Assembly: GCF_000237925.1 (NCBI RefSeq)
Contig: NC_031495.1
Coordinates: 38,902,210 to 38,966,209, forward strand
Length of the DNA: 64,000 nt
Direction: 5' to 3'
Origin: Schistosoma mansoni
Lineage: Eukaryota > Platyhelminthes > Trematoda > Strigeidida > Schistosomatidae
The position numbers and the translations under genes were made by a program. Shown one piece after another: positions 1-11,600 of the stretch (positions are counted from its first letter, which is position 1; the number at the start of each line of letters is the position of its first letter). The notes beneath the pieces were generated by a model. The model ran no database searches. It was not told where the DNA came from and saw nothing but the letters and a program-made list of their open reading frames with translations.

Positions 1-2044
1 CCCAATTCACTATTGAATGGATAAAATGATTTGCTATTATGATCTTGAATGATATTGGATTGGTAACCACTTAGTGGTAATTTGTTTGGATGAAACCACT
101 TTTCTTCTTTAGACATACTACTTTTCACTTGTGGTAAAAAAGAAACATAAGAGAAATGAGATAATTTACCATTTGCGTCGGTAGAGGCTGTCTTATACAG
201 TGATACTAGGTTCGAGCCTCATGTTAGGCACCCATTGTTGCTAAGCTCCTGTTATCCAGAATGAAGAGGTCCTCATTCTCAACCTATCTAGCTCAGGAAA
301 CTTTATCTCAACTAACGCATCCAAATGAGTTGTATTGTACTCTCCACCCTGTTCAATTAAGATTTATTCTAGTATTCACACATTGAGTGTAGCTAAAATT
401 GTTGTCAGTAACATATGTAATTAAATGTTGGTGTTTTCTAGCTGGAGACAGTCAGCAGGAATTTCTAGGCTTTAGTTTCAAAAGAGTCGGCACTCAACAG
501 CAAGGAGAATCTGCTGTCTTGATGGAACGATGCCACCCCCCCACGATTGTTTGCACTATATTTAGAGTCCAAGTGTCGATATGAAGTCACTTAGACTGGT
601 TTTCACACTGGAACTTCGTTGAATGAACTAGATAACGACTTACGTCCAAGCAAACATGATATTGATAACTATTTAGTGATCGTAAATTATGCTTCAACTA
701 CTAATGAGTAGTATATACTTTCAAATAAAACAATAGTGGATTAATACAGTTTTTTTATAACTATGAGTAGAAAAATTGCACTTCTGACGTTTTGTAGATT
801 AATGTAGGCCACTTCTTCAGAGTAAATAAATGACCGAATTTGATACAATCTCTTTACTCGTTGGGATATAACAGAAAATATATTTATTATTAACTCTCTA
901 CCTAATACTCAATTTATTTTAAACTATCAAGTCTAACCTTGGCATTGGTACGTATAAAAAGTGAATCAGCTTTGAAAACCCTAGCCATATTGGCTTCCAT
1001 GAAGAACTGTAAATTATAAGACCTATTCTTCGGGGCATACTACTGTGTTTACTTCAAGTCATCACTAAACTTCTATAGTTTATCTAGGAATTTCGTTTCG
1101 TTACATTAAAAGCCCTATGGATATTGAAGACTTCAGTAGATATGATCGGTTAAGATCAATTAGAACGAATGAAAAACCTACCAAATAGATAGATCTTAAT
1201 AGAACACACACATTGATTGTTTTCAGTGGATGTAGATGTTAGTATCCACAACTTTCAATATTCTTATACCTTAACAGTATATATTTATCGGCCTAGGTTT
1301 ATGCCCTCTTATGAATTAACGGGGTTGTAGTATCAAATTACTACAACCATAATATGCTTCCCAATATTTCATACACAAACTGAACGAATGAATACTAACA
1401 AAGAAATCTTTATTCAGGACTACTCGTTGATTACATGAAACAATTTAACACTGTATCATTTGATCAAAGCAATCGTTAGTTATGTTTGAGCTGTTATAAA
1501 ATAAACTAGTGAAATTATCAAATGACCAGCTTGTTTTGACTTTATAAGCAAAGAATCATTATACTTGTTTCAGTAAAACAGAAGGCTAAACTGATATCAG
1601 AAGTGGGTAAAATGACAACAGAAACATTGGACAGCTGCTTCATTGTGATTTAGAACCCATTAGCACTACATATGGGTGTAAGTGATTGACAGTTAGGCAT
1701 CTGGATAAGAACTAATGGTAGAGTTGATGATAGAAAGAGAAAATTCTTTGTAACCAAATTGATGAATAGAAATGGAGGGCAGTTCCTTGATTTCTACCCT
1801 CAAATTACCTTAAAAAATAAATAAAACATGTCAGAATGTTACATGGATTCTAGTTCCATTTGGCTTTTCCATGACGAACTAATCAATTTATTGATTAAAT
1901 TTAGACAACTTACCAATTAGATATTGATCAATTTTACTTATTTCTTACTTACTTTTTAATATGATACAAACAAAATCCATCATTGAGTTTTGGTTTCTGT
2001 GCAGAAGTTTGGTGGTAGCTCATTTAAATTTGGTTTGATTTCAT
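1..2044. other. No gene recognised; AT-rich intergenic or intronic DNA
   Basis: No open frame here looks like an exon with good splice sites or a known family. Around 170-350 there is a weak tRNA-B-box-like string (GGTTCGAGCC) that may be an old SINE relic. The rest is AT-rich and non-repetitive to the eye. Confidence 0.4.
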
Positions 2045-3052
2045 CTGTAACTACTCTACATCAACTTCGATGACTACGAGAAAGCGTTTGATAGCGTGAA
2101 TAGGACAACACTATGAAGGCTTATTCGACGCTACGGCGTGCCTGAGAAGATAGTCAATATCATACGGAATTCCTATGATGGCTTAAACTGCAAGATCGTG
2201 CAAGGAGGACAGCTCACTGACACGTTCGAGGTAACGACTGGTGTCAGGCAGGGTTGCTTACTCTCAACCTTTCTCTTTCTCCTGATGGTCGACTGGATTA
2301 TGAAGACGTCAACATCTGGAGGGAAGCATGGGATACAATGGACAGCTAGGATGCAGCTGGACGATTTAGACATCGCAGATGATCTGGCTCTTCTATCACA
2401 AACGCAACAACAAATGTAGGAGAAGACGGCCAGTGTAGCAGCAGTAGATCTCAACATACACAAAGGGAAAAGCAGAATTCTCCGATACAACACAACATGC
2501 ATCAATCCAATCACATTTAATGGAGAAGCTTTGGAGGATGTGAAATCACTTACATATCTGGGCAGCATCATTGATGAACACGGTGGAGCTGATCTAAATG
2601 TGAAGGCGCAGATTGGCAAGGCAAGAGCAGCACGTTTACAACTGAAGAACATCTGGAACTCAAAACAACTGTTAACCAACACCAAAGTCTGAATTTTCAT
2701 TAGAAATGTCAAGACTTCTACTGCATGGGGTGGAAACTTGGAGAAATACGAAAGCCATCATCCAGAAAAGACAAGTGTTTATCAACAGTTGTCTATGCAA
2801 AATACTCCGGATCTGTTGACCAGACACTATCAGCAACAGCCTACTGTGGGAGAGAACAAACCAGATTTCAGCGGAGGAAGAAGTGCTGGAAGTGGATAGA
2901 ATACACAATGAGGTAATCACCCAAATGCGTTACAAGGCAAGCCCTCACATGGAATTCTGAAGGTCAAAGGAGAAAAGACCAAAGAACACATTACACAGAG
3001 AACTGGAGACAAACATGAGAATGAACAATTGGATAGAACTAGAATGGAAGGT
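2045..3052 (+). mobile_element. LINE-A (RTE-type) fragment, reverse transcriptase region
   Basis: Translation gives a reverse transcriptase: YEKAFDSVN, YGVPEKIVNIIRNSYDGL, TGVRQGCLLS and a catalytic box read as IADD in place of the usual F/YADD, then YLGSIIDE and LKNIWNSKQL. These are RTE-clade LINE motifs, and the same protein type recurs at 38.3-45.5 kb. The frame holds several stops and shifts (for example after IADDLALLSQTQQQM), so it is dead. The 5' end (endonuclease) is absent and the copy stops at about 3052, where a second LINE begins in the opposite orientation. The name SR2-like is my inference. Confidence 0.85.
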
Positions 3053-4115
3053 GATAATATATAAAAGATTTTATATAAGGATATAGTACAGGAAGAAAGA
3101 TATGAAGCAATTTTAATCTCATAGTTTAAGGAAAGATAAAGCGTGTATAAACCTGCGCCATTGTAATCGATTCTGAGCCGTCACCCACAGTCTCCAACCA
3201 TTGGTTACGATAGTCACACGGACCCCAACCAAGTAGTTTGCATCTACCAACATGGCTCAGACTAGAAGTTAGTGACTTCAAGGACTGATGCCATGTTTTG
3301 GTTTGGCCGCCCCTAACTTTCTTCCAACCATCGCCAATACTAGTCAGCATAGTACGTCGCGGTAATCAAAGGTTGGGTATGTGTTAAACGTGGCCCAACC
3401 ATCTCAGTCGATGAAGATTCATGACCTCATCAACTGATTTACCATCATTCCCTAATACCCAACGTAAGCGAAAGTGTCGACGCGTTCGACTACTTCACTC
3501 ACTATCCTTAGTTCACGTGTTGACGCAGGCCAGTCCTGGAGTAACAATTTACATTTAGAGGGGGAGAAACGCATTACAAAACATCCTGGCATTGTTGTTC
3601 AGTGCTACCAAAAGACTGAACTTTATCGGCGTCTTCATCAAACAGGACTATGTCATCTGCTTATTCTAAGATCAATTCCTGAAAACTCAATCGACGAGAG
3701 TGTTATTTCCAGCAGTAGGTCTATAATGAAGTTAAACAAAAATAGGGATAGTGGACAGTCTTGCCGGACACCAATTGAGGTTGTAAAATCAGATGACAGT
3801 TCGCTATAAGCTCTCACCCGACCGGTAGTGTTTGAGCAAAGAGCCTTCACAAGGTTTATGTACTTATGAGGTACACCTTTCAATGACAGACACTGCCACA
3901 GAACCTCTAGGTCTATAGAGTCAAATGCTGCTTTTAAGTCAAGAAAGACCACCATTGTCGGACGCTGATAAGTATGTCTGTGTTCTAGAACCTGACGAAT
4001 CGTGAATATGTGGTCGATGCAGCCACGACCAGGTTTGAAGCCAGCCTGACTTTCTCGTGTTTGCAGTTCACGAGTCTTAGACAATTGGTTACGATAATCA
4101 CGTGGATCTTAAAGA
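3053..4115 (-). mobile_element. LINE-B fragment, internally deleted
   Basis: Read on the minus strand, 3653-4084 encodes RT blocks SQAGFKPGRGCIDHIFTIRQ, VVFLDLKAAFDSID and GVRQDCPLS; 3126-3470 encodes the family's C-terminal tail (MLTSIGDGWKKVRGGQTKTW, LGWGPCDYRNQWLE) and 3' UTR. The middle of the RT is missing between the two blocks. The same family is present at 8.6-9.9, 17.8, 32.2, 34.6, 51.5 and 58.3 kb. I call it LINE-B; it looks RTE-like but the clade is uncertain. The copy abuts LINE-A at 3052 tail to tail. Confidence 0.82.
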
Positions 4116-4650
4116 GTCCACTACAGGAGAGTTGTTGTATCTTCCAACCACATCTAAACATGAATATTAATTAGTTGGCAGGAAATCCTGGACCTACCTC
4201 TCGTGCTAGTTGTCACTTATCATTAATTTTGAGGCAAGTGACATTCTCTATAGAATTTTATCCCGCATAACCTACTTCCGTAGTCTGAGGTGTTAACCAT
4301 TGCACTATATTGGAGCGATTAACCCACCAGGGAATTGAACACTAACATTCATTGACCACTTAGTATTGACCAATGTGTCATAGTTTTCCTATTTCTGTAA
4401 AGGGTTTCCCATAAAACTACCTCTAACCATCTAACATCAAAACAAGGTGCGTATGATGATGGATCCCTTAGGCGAGTGGCTATATTGCCACTCATCGATC
4501 ACTAGCATTATATGACTAAATGAGCATGACTTTGGTCACTAATCAGTGATTAATCAATGGTAACAAATAAGTTTAAACAACGCTAACTGTAAACAGAACG
4601 CGTAAACTCAGAACAAGTACTAAAACAAATGTAATACAATCAATAAGTAT

Positions 4651-4656
4651 TTTATT
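4651..4656 (-). other. Candidate polyadenylation signal of the SAP18-like gene
   Basis: The minus strand reads AATAAA here, about 115 nt downstream of the SAP18-like stop codon. Confidence 0.4.
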
Positions 4657-4767
4657 TACAAGAAAAAATAAACAAATAGATAGAGGTAAACATTTCACAA
4701 ACGATATTTCATATTCATCAAAAACGGTCATATCATTCGTGCTTTTTCGAGTGCGGAACCACGTGGA

Positions 4768-4884
4768 TCAAGATCCAGTTGTTGTTGATGGTGGTGGTGG
4801 ACCAAGTGGACGTCGTCCAGATGACCCACCACCTAAAGAACCTGGAACACATTCAACAAGTGCACAATCTACATAATCACCAAT
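4768..4884 (-). CDS. Last exon of a SAP18-like gene
   Basis: The minus strand has a good acceptor (pyrimidine tract ending CTCCAG at 4885) followed by 38 codons and TGA at 4768-4770. The peptide starts IGDYVDCALVECVPG and ends in a Gly/Pro/Ser/Thr-rich tail (SGRRPLGPPPP). Human and fly SAP18 end in QIGDYLDIAITPPNR followed by a Pro-rich tail, with the same arrangement of motif, length to the stop and Pro-rich end. SAP18 is a ubiquitin-like subunit of the Sin3-HDAC and ASAP (exon-junction) complexes in the nucleus. The rest of the gene must lie to the right; I could not find the central exons, though two tiny candidates lie at 6994-7064. The match is short, so the name is tentative. Confidence 0.5.
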   Translation of the reverse strand: MGDYVDCALVECVPGSLGGGSSGRRPLGPPPPSTTTGS

Positions 4885-4949
4885 CTGGAGAAAAAGAATA
4901 ACAAAAACAAGTAAAGAATATTATTACTTTAATCGAAATATGAACAGTA

Positions 4950-5085
4950 GAATACTATATAAAGTAGACAGAATCTGGCCAGCAGTAGAATCTAGGACGT
5001 GCGTTTCGTCCTACTTGGGGACTCGTCAGCTGAAGGTACCTGCATCCCAAAGTTGGTGTTCAAGGCAGTCCACATACGATGCATA
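4950..5085 (-). repeat. Smalpha-like hammerhead SINE, partial copy
   Basis: This minus-strand copy keeps only the ribozyme end of the element; the tRNA-like head is missing. It matches the copies at 33.1, 35.4, 47.7 and 63.1 kb. Confidence 0.75.
4990..5045 (-). ncRNA. Hammerhead ribozyme, Smalpha type
   Basis: The minus strand reads the core CTGACGAG, a short helix II (TCCCC/AGGA-type), CGAAAC, a short helix III and then GTC followed by CTAGATTC. The core agrees with the CUGANGA...GAAA...GUC consensus. Helix I has a weakened pair relative to the consensus CCAG/CTGG. This is a type I hammerhead with a minimal helix III, as known for schistosome Smalpha repeats. Confidence 0.7.
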
Positions 5086-7435
5086 TATGCGAGCTAAGAC
5101 TGATCAAATTTCAGTCAAAATACCAACAGCGAGATCATTTAAATCATTAAAAACAAAGTATGATTCTACATATGTCGCAGGTGTGAATACTGACTTGTCT
5201 TTCATTTGATTTATGGAGTTGACTTCTAGTGTTAATCACAAGCTTTCACACAAATAGTGTGACTTAAAGTCAATTTTCAGGAGGTTGGATGTAGTCAACA
5301 GAAAAGCCTGGATTAAAGTCTCATTAAGTTGGGACTTTTCTATAGAATATATCTATAATCTTAAGAGGCATTTAAACTTCCTGTAGGGTTGAAACTCATG
5401 CTATCCAGCCTTAAAGGTCTGAGAAGTTATTCATTGGATTGATATATGTTTGGGACTGATAACATAAATCACTCATTTGTAAGCCAATATCCAATGAATA
5501 ATTCTGGTGAATTGTTAGATTATTAATCTAAATCACCAATTAAATGTTTATAGATTCAGCATAGAGAGATAATCAACATGAATGTCACAGATTGAAATCG
5601 ATTCATTTTTAAAGGTAACGAAAACTAACTACCCATTCGACAATTATTTCACATATACAGAGATGAATTTGAGAACAAGTGACCAATATAATGAAGTTGA
5701 ATGGCGACAAACATAATGGTGGTAAGAGTGTTGCTTGTTTTATGCAGTGCTCTATGGTTGACAACAATGATGAATTCCCAGTACTGAAATGTTTGTCATC
5801 ACTGTCAAGAGTCTACAAATATCCCTAGAGGAAAGAGTTTGTAGTAGATGCATAACACGACATACACACTCGTGATTTGGTGTGGATGTGTGACTGAGCG
5901 CCTTCAGCAAGATGTGTCCGTTAAAACCAATGTGGTGAGCATCAAATATCGATAACTTATAGAACTATTTATTCTGAGGATTTATTTACCGCTACAAAAC
6001 CACTTAACGTCCAAATATTTTGCTTCTTCAAATCAAATAAGTCCCTGATAGATTTTAATGAGTGACTTATTCAACATTATCTCAATTACTAATCATATTA
6101 CAAACTATACACACGAAGTACGTGTATCTCTATTAATCATAGATAAGAAGTTGATTTGTTTATAGTGAACGGGTTGCCAATGTATCAAATGGAATTTCTT
6201 AATGAGTGTTTCACCCTATCTCGAACTCACCTGGTGGATCTAACGATGTTCAAATGTTGTTCATACTGAAACTCGAACTCAGTGCCAATGACTTTAAACT
6301 CTACTATCTTAGACATTAACACCAACAATGAGAAAATTCAAATCAATACATAAAATCTTATGTTCAATAGATAAGTTATTCACTCCTTTATATCAGTCTC
6401 CTTATGGACAACGCCTTAGCATTTGAAGCTATGTAAGTGGGATTTGCTTATATAATAATGTGTCTACAAAATATTACGACGCCTAACATCTTTATTCCTT
6501 CCAGGCAAAAGGATTTTCAAATACACTAAAAAGTCACAATGTTTTATCCATCCTTACTGTCATACCAACGTATTTGGATTCACAGTTCTATCTTTAAACA
6601 CAATAACAGAAAATATGAAGAAGACACGCAATTATAATTGCGTGTTTAATAATTTATCTCATAAAAGATACTACTCCAATTTATGATGAAAATTTTAATT
6701 TTGAGTGATTCATTGTATGATACTGTGGAATGGCATTAACTAACTAGTAACTTTCTGACTACATTACTAACCAGTGTTCAATGACGAACTGAATCGAAAA
6801 ACATGGATTTAAATGTAATAGATGTTTGACAATCTACTCTCGCTTTATTCCCAGTAATTGGTTGTTATTAGTTCAGGAAAATACACAAATTATTCTACTG
6901 ATTAACAGGAAAACATTAAAATCCACATACTGATTGATAAATTATTACTGAACCTAAACAATGATTGTCATACAGTTGTTCACCAATATCTACCTGTTGC
7001 TGTATATGGCCATTTGTACTCTGTGAGAATGAATGAGTGAAATTATCGGTACGAAAATTCGTAACTGTTTGAAAAGAGAAAAAATCCCTAAAGAATACCA
7101 ACCATGTGACCTAATAGTGAGTTACTTTAAAAGAGGCAGTTATTCTCAGAATCCTGATGAAAATTATTGATCAAACTAGAGTTCAACCGTATCCAATGTG
7201 AGCGTATACCATCAATCGCTCCAGCTGATGACCACATAAACGACATATGGCCACTAAGCATTAATGATGACAAACTTTGATAGAATAACATGGGCATTCT
7301 GAAAGATATTTAGGTGTTTGGACTTTTATTTCTGTTAGCTATAGACAGATATTGAATTATAAAAAATGTCACGAAAAACTTTACATGTGGGGTAAAGGCA
7401 CTTTTTGTTAATGATATAAAGAAACGAACTTTATT
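5086..7435. other. No clear gene; relic repeats
   Basis: No open frame of note apart from the two tiny splice-bounded candidates at 6994-7064. About 5860-6000 resembles 22080-22205 (shared GAGCGCCTTCAGC and AAAACCAATGTGGT-like strings), and about 5280-5350 resembles stretches near 37.25, 47.23 and 58.77 kb, so these are dispersed repeats of unknown class. Confidence 0.4.
6994..7064 (-). other. Possible micro-exon pair of the SAP18-like gene
   Basis: On the minus strand, AAACAG is followed by 12 nt coding LRIF (7053-7064), then a 32-bp GT...AG stretch (7021-7052), then 27 nt coding STNGHIQQQ (6994-7020) and a GTAGAT donor. Joined, LRIFSTNGHIQQQ resembles SAP18 LLRVFTTNNGRHHR. Tiny introns are normal in schistosomes, but a 12-nt exon is extreme, and the neighbouring exons were not found. 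This could be chance. Confidence 0.2.
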
Positions 7436-7439
7436 CAGC

Positions 7440-8125
7440 CAAGGGGTAACTCTAGATACCGAACATCGCGCTTAATTTTAGTTTCAGTTTCAGTTTGTAC
7501 GGGGCAGGAGGCTTGACGGTCTTTGATAGCCTTGGGAATGGTGGTCTCTCAACTGATCCAACTTTTTTTTAAAAGAGTCGACGGATGGGGCCTCAACCAC
7601 ATGCTGAGGTAATAAATTTCACTATCTGATGACTCCATGTGAAAGTCAAATGGTTCAAATTGTTGTGGACGGAATGAGAGGAGCTTTCGCTTAACGGGCT
7701 TCCGTGTCTAGTAGCAGTGGATCACCAATACCTTAAGGAGTAAAAGTTGAATCAACAGTCCGTTCTGCTATGTTGCATCTTCAGTTTCTGAGTGTAACCC
7801 CTTACGTTAGTATTATGACTAAGCTTAAGTAGATGATTAAGGAAATGACCAGAAGTGTTAGGGATACTGTAAGTCATAAGAAGGTCGCCTCTAAGACGCC
7901 TATAATCTAACGGATAAAGGTTAAGTGATTGGAGGCGCTCTTCATAAGGTTTGAATTTGAGTCGCAGAACTGATTTCGTGGCTCGGCGTTGGATACGTTC
8001 TAGAGTGTCCTTATCCTTTTGGAGAGAGGGAGGAAATACTATGTCGATAACAGGAATATCTCTGTCGTCTATAAATAACATGAAATATGTTTTACTCTCA
8101 TCAAGAGTGTTCTGCTTTCGCATGT
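7440..8125 (-). mobile_element. CR1-type LINE, C-terminal end and 3' region
   Basis: The minus strand encodes [38 protein letters not shown] and a tail ending [11 protein letters not shown]. The RIQRRATK...YRRLRGDL pattern is the C-terminal signature of CR1/jockey-type LINE polymerases. Only this end survives, as expected from 5' truncation during target-primed insertion. The frame decays beyond about 7750. It is a different LINE family from LINE-A and LINE-B. Confidence 0.8.
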
Positions 8126-8240
8126 AGAATTATGGTCTACTTCGTTATTAGTACTACTCTGATAATAGACCTAATCCTAAATTTGTAGATTTGTCACGAT
8201 GTGAACACCTAATCTATGAGATCTTATGTAGGAGTCCCAT
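8122..8240 (-). repeat. Dispersed repeat d, copy 1
   Basis: The reverse complement matches 21385-21570 and 25594-25780 (shared strings such as ATAGATTAGG, CACAAATCTAC-like and TTAGGATTAG). The class is unknown; no coding capacity was seen. Confidence 0.55.
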
Positions 8241-8394
8241 CCTCTTCCATTCTGACAAGTCATATCCTAAGAATCAGCAATATAACGTCTAAGACTTTTA
8301 AAGGATACATTTAGGCTAATTGCAGAATAAAATGTTTAATGTGAGTAAAGACAAGATGTATAGAGTGACCACGTCTGCAAGGCTGAGTAATGCC

Positions 8395-8550
8395 ATCAGA
8401 CTAAATAAGTGTTCTCGTGTTCACCATGGTGGGCTTTCTCTACATGTCGAATATTGAATACCTATTTTCCCAGTTATTTCATGTCTAGCTATGAGGATCC
8501 TGTGGTTGAGACCAATACTACTACTAAAACTTCGCTCCAAACTACACATT
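8395..8550 (+). repeat. Dispersed repeat e, copy 1
   Basis: It shares TTTTCCCAGTTAT, GAGGATC and GACCAATACTACTAC with 20695-20870. No coding sequence or clear terminal repeats were seen. Confidence 0.5.
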
Positions 8551-8570
8551 GAAGACTTCAACGTAGTACC

Positions 8571-9897
8571 CTATGTCAAATCGGCTAACAAGGCTCTTGG
8601 CTCAAACCCTGGAATCTCGTGCCATTGATGTACGCTGTGTCTCCAAACACACCTATAGGATCCTAGTGTGGTCATGCACTTGACCTCACTCCGCCAAAAT
8701 GGAGAGCCGACGAGATACACCCTCCGTGTATCTGGCGACCCGATGGCTAGTTCTTGTGGACTTGCAGGTGTAGGCATAGCACTTAGTACGAGGGCAGAAC
8801 AAGCATAGTACTCGTCGCAGGTGACTTTTATGCCCAAGTGGGTAACGTAGGCATAACAGAAAGACATTTAGGTGGGTATTTTAGTATCCCGGCTCAGCGA
8901 ACAGATCGTCTGGTGCAACTATGCTTAGATAATCGTTTATTTTTAACAAGCACCAATTTTAAGCATGAGGAGAGACATAATCTAACATGGCGACCACCTG
9001 CACCAAACCAACGATGGACTCAAATAGACCATATTGCCATCAGTCATCGTTGTAGAAGCTCGATAGAAGACTGTCGCTCATTCTGGAATACCTGTTTGGA
9101 CTTTGATCACGCTCTAATACGATCAAGCATGTGCTTGCGCCTCTCTGGACGCTAGAAAGCTATGTTAAAAACCATCAGAGTTGAACTGAGTGACGAGAAA
9201 GCTAAAAGTAAGCTCCATGAATAACTGAAGTCACAATTGGATAGTTCTGAAAACGAGGCTGACCCAGATGTTGCTTGTAAAGATATACGAACAGCTGTGA
9301 AAACAGCAATGATATCTATTTGTTATTTAAAACAAAGGGTTACAAAAGACCAATGGATATTTTCCAAGTCTATCGCACTGATAGATTCTCATAAACTCAT
9401 CCCATCAAGCTCTGAAGTCGATGAAGAGCGAAAGCAAATCATATCTAGGTTAACGAAGAGTCTATGGAACGATTGTGAGCAGTGGTGGGCAACGAAAGCA
9501 AAAGAGATGGAAAAGGCAGCGGCTGTGGGCAACACCAGACAACTCTTCAGACCAATAAAAGAAACTGGAATTAAGAAGTCAAGTATAAGCGAGACAATCT
9601 CGGAAATAGACGGGACTCTTATTTGATCTCAGTTCAGACGTTTAGAACGATTGATGGAACACTTTAGAAAACAGTTAAGTTGGCCTTCAGCTACTCTACA
9701 GCTACCCACTATTCCCAGGCAGCTTGAATAGAACAATGAAGTAGGTCTCCCGACTCAGGCGTGTTTCAGACCTGGTCGTGGTTGCATCGACCACATATTC
9801 ACTATTCGTCAGGTTCTAGAACACAGGCAGGCTTATCAGCGTCCAACAATGGTGGTCTTTCTTGACTTAAAAGTAGCATTTGACTCTGTAGACCATT
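8571..9897 (+). mobile_element. LINE-B copy with endonuclease, linker and start of RT
   Basis: In order on the plus strand: the N-terminal endonuclease (RLTRLLAQTLESRAIDV at about 8580), an internal deletion, the endonuclease C-terminal half (8838-9155: LTWRPPAPNQRWTQIDHIAI with catalytic-type DH, then FDHALIRS), a linker (9237-9626: MEKAAAVGNTRQLFRPIKET), another deletion, then the RT start (FRPGRGCIDHIFTIRQVLEH, VVFLDLKVAFDSVD at about 9760-9895). It is cut off at an AT microsatellite. Stops and frame changes show it is dead. It is the most complete N-terminal half of LINE-B in the window. Confidence 0.88.
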
Positions 9898-9923
9898 ATT
9901 ATATATATATATATATATATATT
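9898..9923. repeat. (AT)n microsatellite
   Basis: An uninterrupted AT dinucleotide run sits exactly where the LINE-B reading frame stops after AFDSVDH, so the LINE copy is truncated at the repeat. Confidence 0.9.
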
Positions 9924-11249
9924 CTGGTTAATTTATCATTATACAATAATGTTATAATCAGTAGAAATTCGAAAAAAATGAGTTTCAATTTTTACATCAT
10001 CCTTTTTGTTATAACTTCTCATTTGACTGTAAATGGCGTCTACTCGCGATTGACTATGATCACCACTACAGGAAGATTACGTTCCAGATATTAGATTTGC
10101 TCCCTTAGTACGCCAAAAATCAGAAGACAGTTGACGGTTGTAATAAGATATATTTATTAGTGATCTGGTGGTATCGAAAGAATACCGAGATCGTGCCAAA
10201 GTTTACAAGCGGAACTACCGAGCGTATGAGAGTAAGTGTAAGGTTACAAACAATGAAAGGATGTGTTTTTTGTACACTTAAACAAACCAGTGCAGTAAAG
10301 CAGTCACTGGTACAATTGGTTATAATAATAACTGTTTCCATTGTACCAATCACGTTCTAGCCCTAAAAGTAGGTCACTACACGACTATGACAGAAAATCA
10401 AATTGAACATAAAAATTAATGATTTACTTCCTTATCTAAACAGAGATGACCCCTGACTACGACCCCGTTTATGTGTGAATTAAATTTCGATCACCTGAAT
10501 ATAAAAGTATTTTAAGTTAATTTAGGCTTTCAATAGTGAATAAAAACACTATTCAGATTACATTTGATCTCAGGATCTATTCACATTACAATGATATCTC
10601 CGTAGAACATCCAAGAGTTTCGTTTTTGTACACTGATATACCCATTTTCCATACTTTTAAACAGTGTGATAGATGAAAGATTAAAATACATTGCAGGGTT
10701 ATGTAATGATAGAAATATTGAGAATCACATCAACTGAATACAAATCTTAATTGATTTCATGAATATCAAAGGCAAAATCTTTGTTTCATATACATGGTTC
10801 ACAGTGAAATTCATTCATGTTAGGCGTGAGGCAGTTACTTGCCAAAAAATAATGGAGGGTGGTCGCACAATGTGATTGAAGATTCTCATACTTGGACGTA
10901 ACGGTTGTTCAGTACGTCCGGGGTTTTCAATGTTGATCTAACGTTGATCGGTTCATCATCTCAAGTTGTCATATTTGTTGGTGTTGGTGATGGTAGGAGT
11001 AGTAAAAATAAAGGTAGTAATACAAATGGTCGAATTGTGCTATGAGTATTACATGAATGGACAAATGAATGTGGTATTTTTCAAGGATTGTAAAGAATTC
11101 AGACGGAAAAAAGAGTAAAATGAAGAAGAGAGAAGATAAAACGAGAAGCGACTAAAGTAATAACAGAAACGAAAGAACAATAGATTTTATGAGGGACAAC
11201 AGATGCAGTATGTGTATTGGTATGACATAATAAATGTGGTTACTCTAAA
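9924..11249. other. No gene recognised
   Basis: Short open frames overlap on both strands at 10120-10360 without family resemblance. About 10815-10900 resembles part of the second hammerhead SINE family seen near 57.3 kb (GTGAGGCAGTTACT). Nothing else was identified. Confidence 0.35.
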
Positions 11250-11427
11250 CTGGTCCTCATACACATTAGTTGTAGTATTAGTAGTATTATTAGTAGTAGA
11301 AGTTCTATTAATGGTTAAAGTGGTGCAGGTAGTATAAAGCATAGTAATATTACTGAGCATTTTAGAATTAGTAGTAGTAGAAGAAGAAGAGGGAATATTA
11401 TTAGTAGTTTTATGGATAGTGTCAGTG
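11250..11427. repeat. TAG/GTA-rich low-complexity tract
   Basis: Interspersed AGTAGT/ATTAGTAGT repeats flank a LINE-A 3' end; a similar tract follows at about 11630-11755. The open frames across them are simple-sequence artefacts. Confidence 0.7.
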
Positions 11428-11600
11428 GTTACTTACTTACTTACGCCTGTTACTCTCAATGGAGCATAGGCCACCGACCAGCGTACTCCAACTCCGCCTA
11501 TAGCTCCTCCGTGGGCTAATGCCGGTCCCAAGCCCGGGTAACGGAGGAGGGTTGGGCATGGGGTTAGCGACCCCATCCAACTCGCTAAACAAAACGCTAA
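11428..11600 (-). mobile_element. LINE-A (RTE-type) 3' end
   Basis: The minus strand ends in a CTTAC-type microsatellite reading (TAAG)n after GGAGTACGCTGGTCGGTGGC and GTAACAGGCG, the same 3' terminus as at 12950-13030, 31465-31755 and 59266-59389. RTE elements typically end in short tandem repeats. The copy is strongly 5' truncated. Confidence 0.7.

Noticed and set aside
2173-2920. Minus-strand open frames opposite the LINE-A reverse transcriptase
   Set aside because: The plus strand carries the RT motifs; the minus frames are shadows rich in Ser/Cys without family resemblance.
8571-8867. Minus-strand 98-codon frame
   Set aside because: It is antisense to the LINE-B endonuclease N-terminus read on the plus strand.
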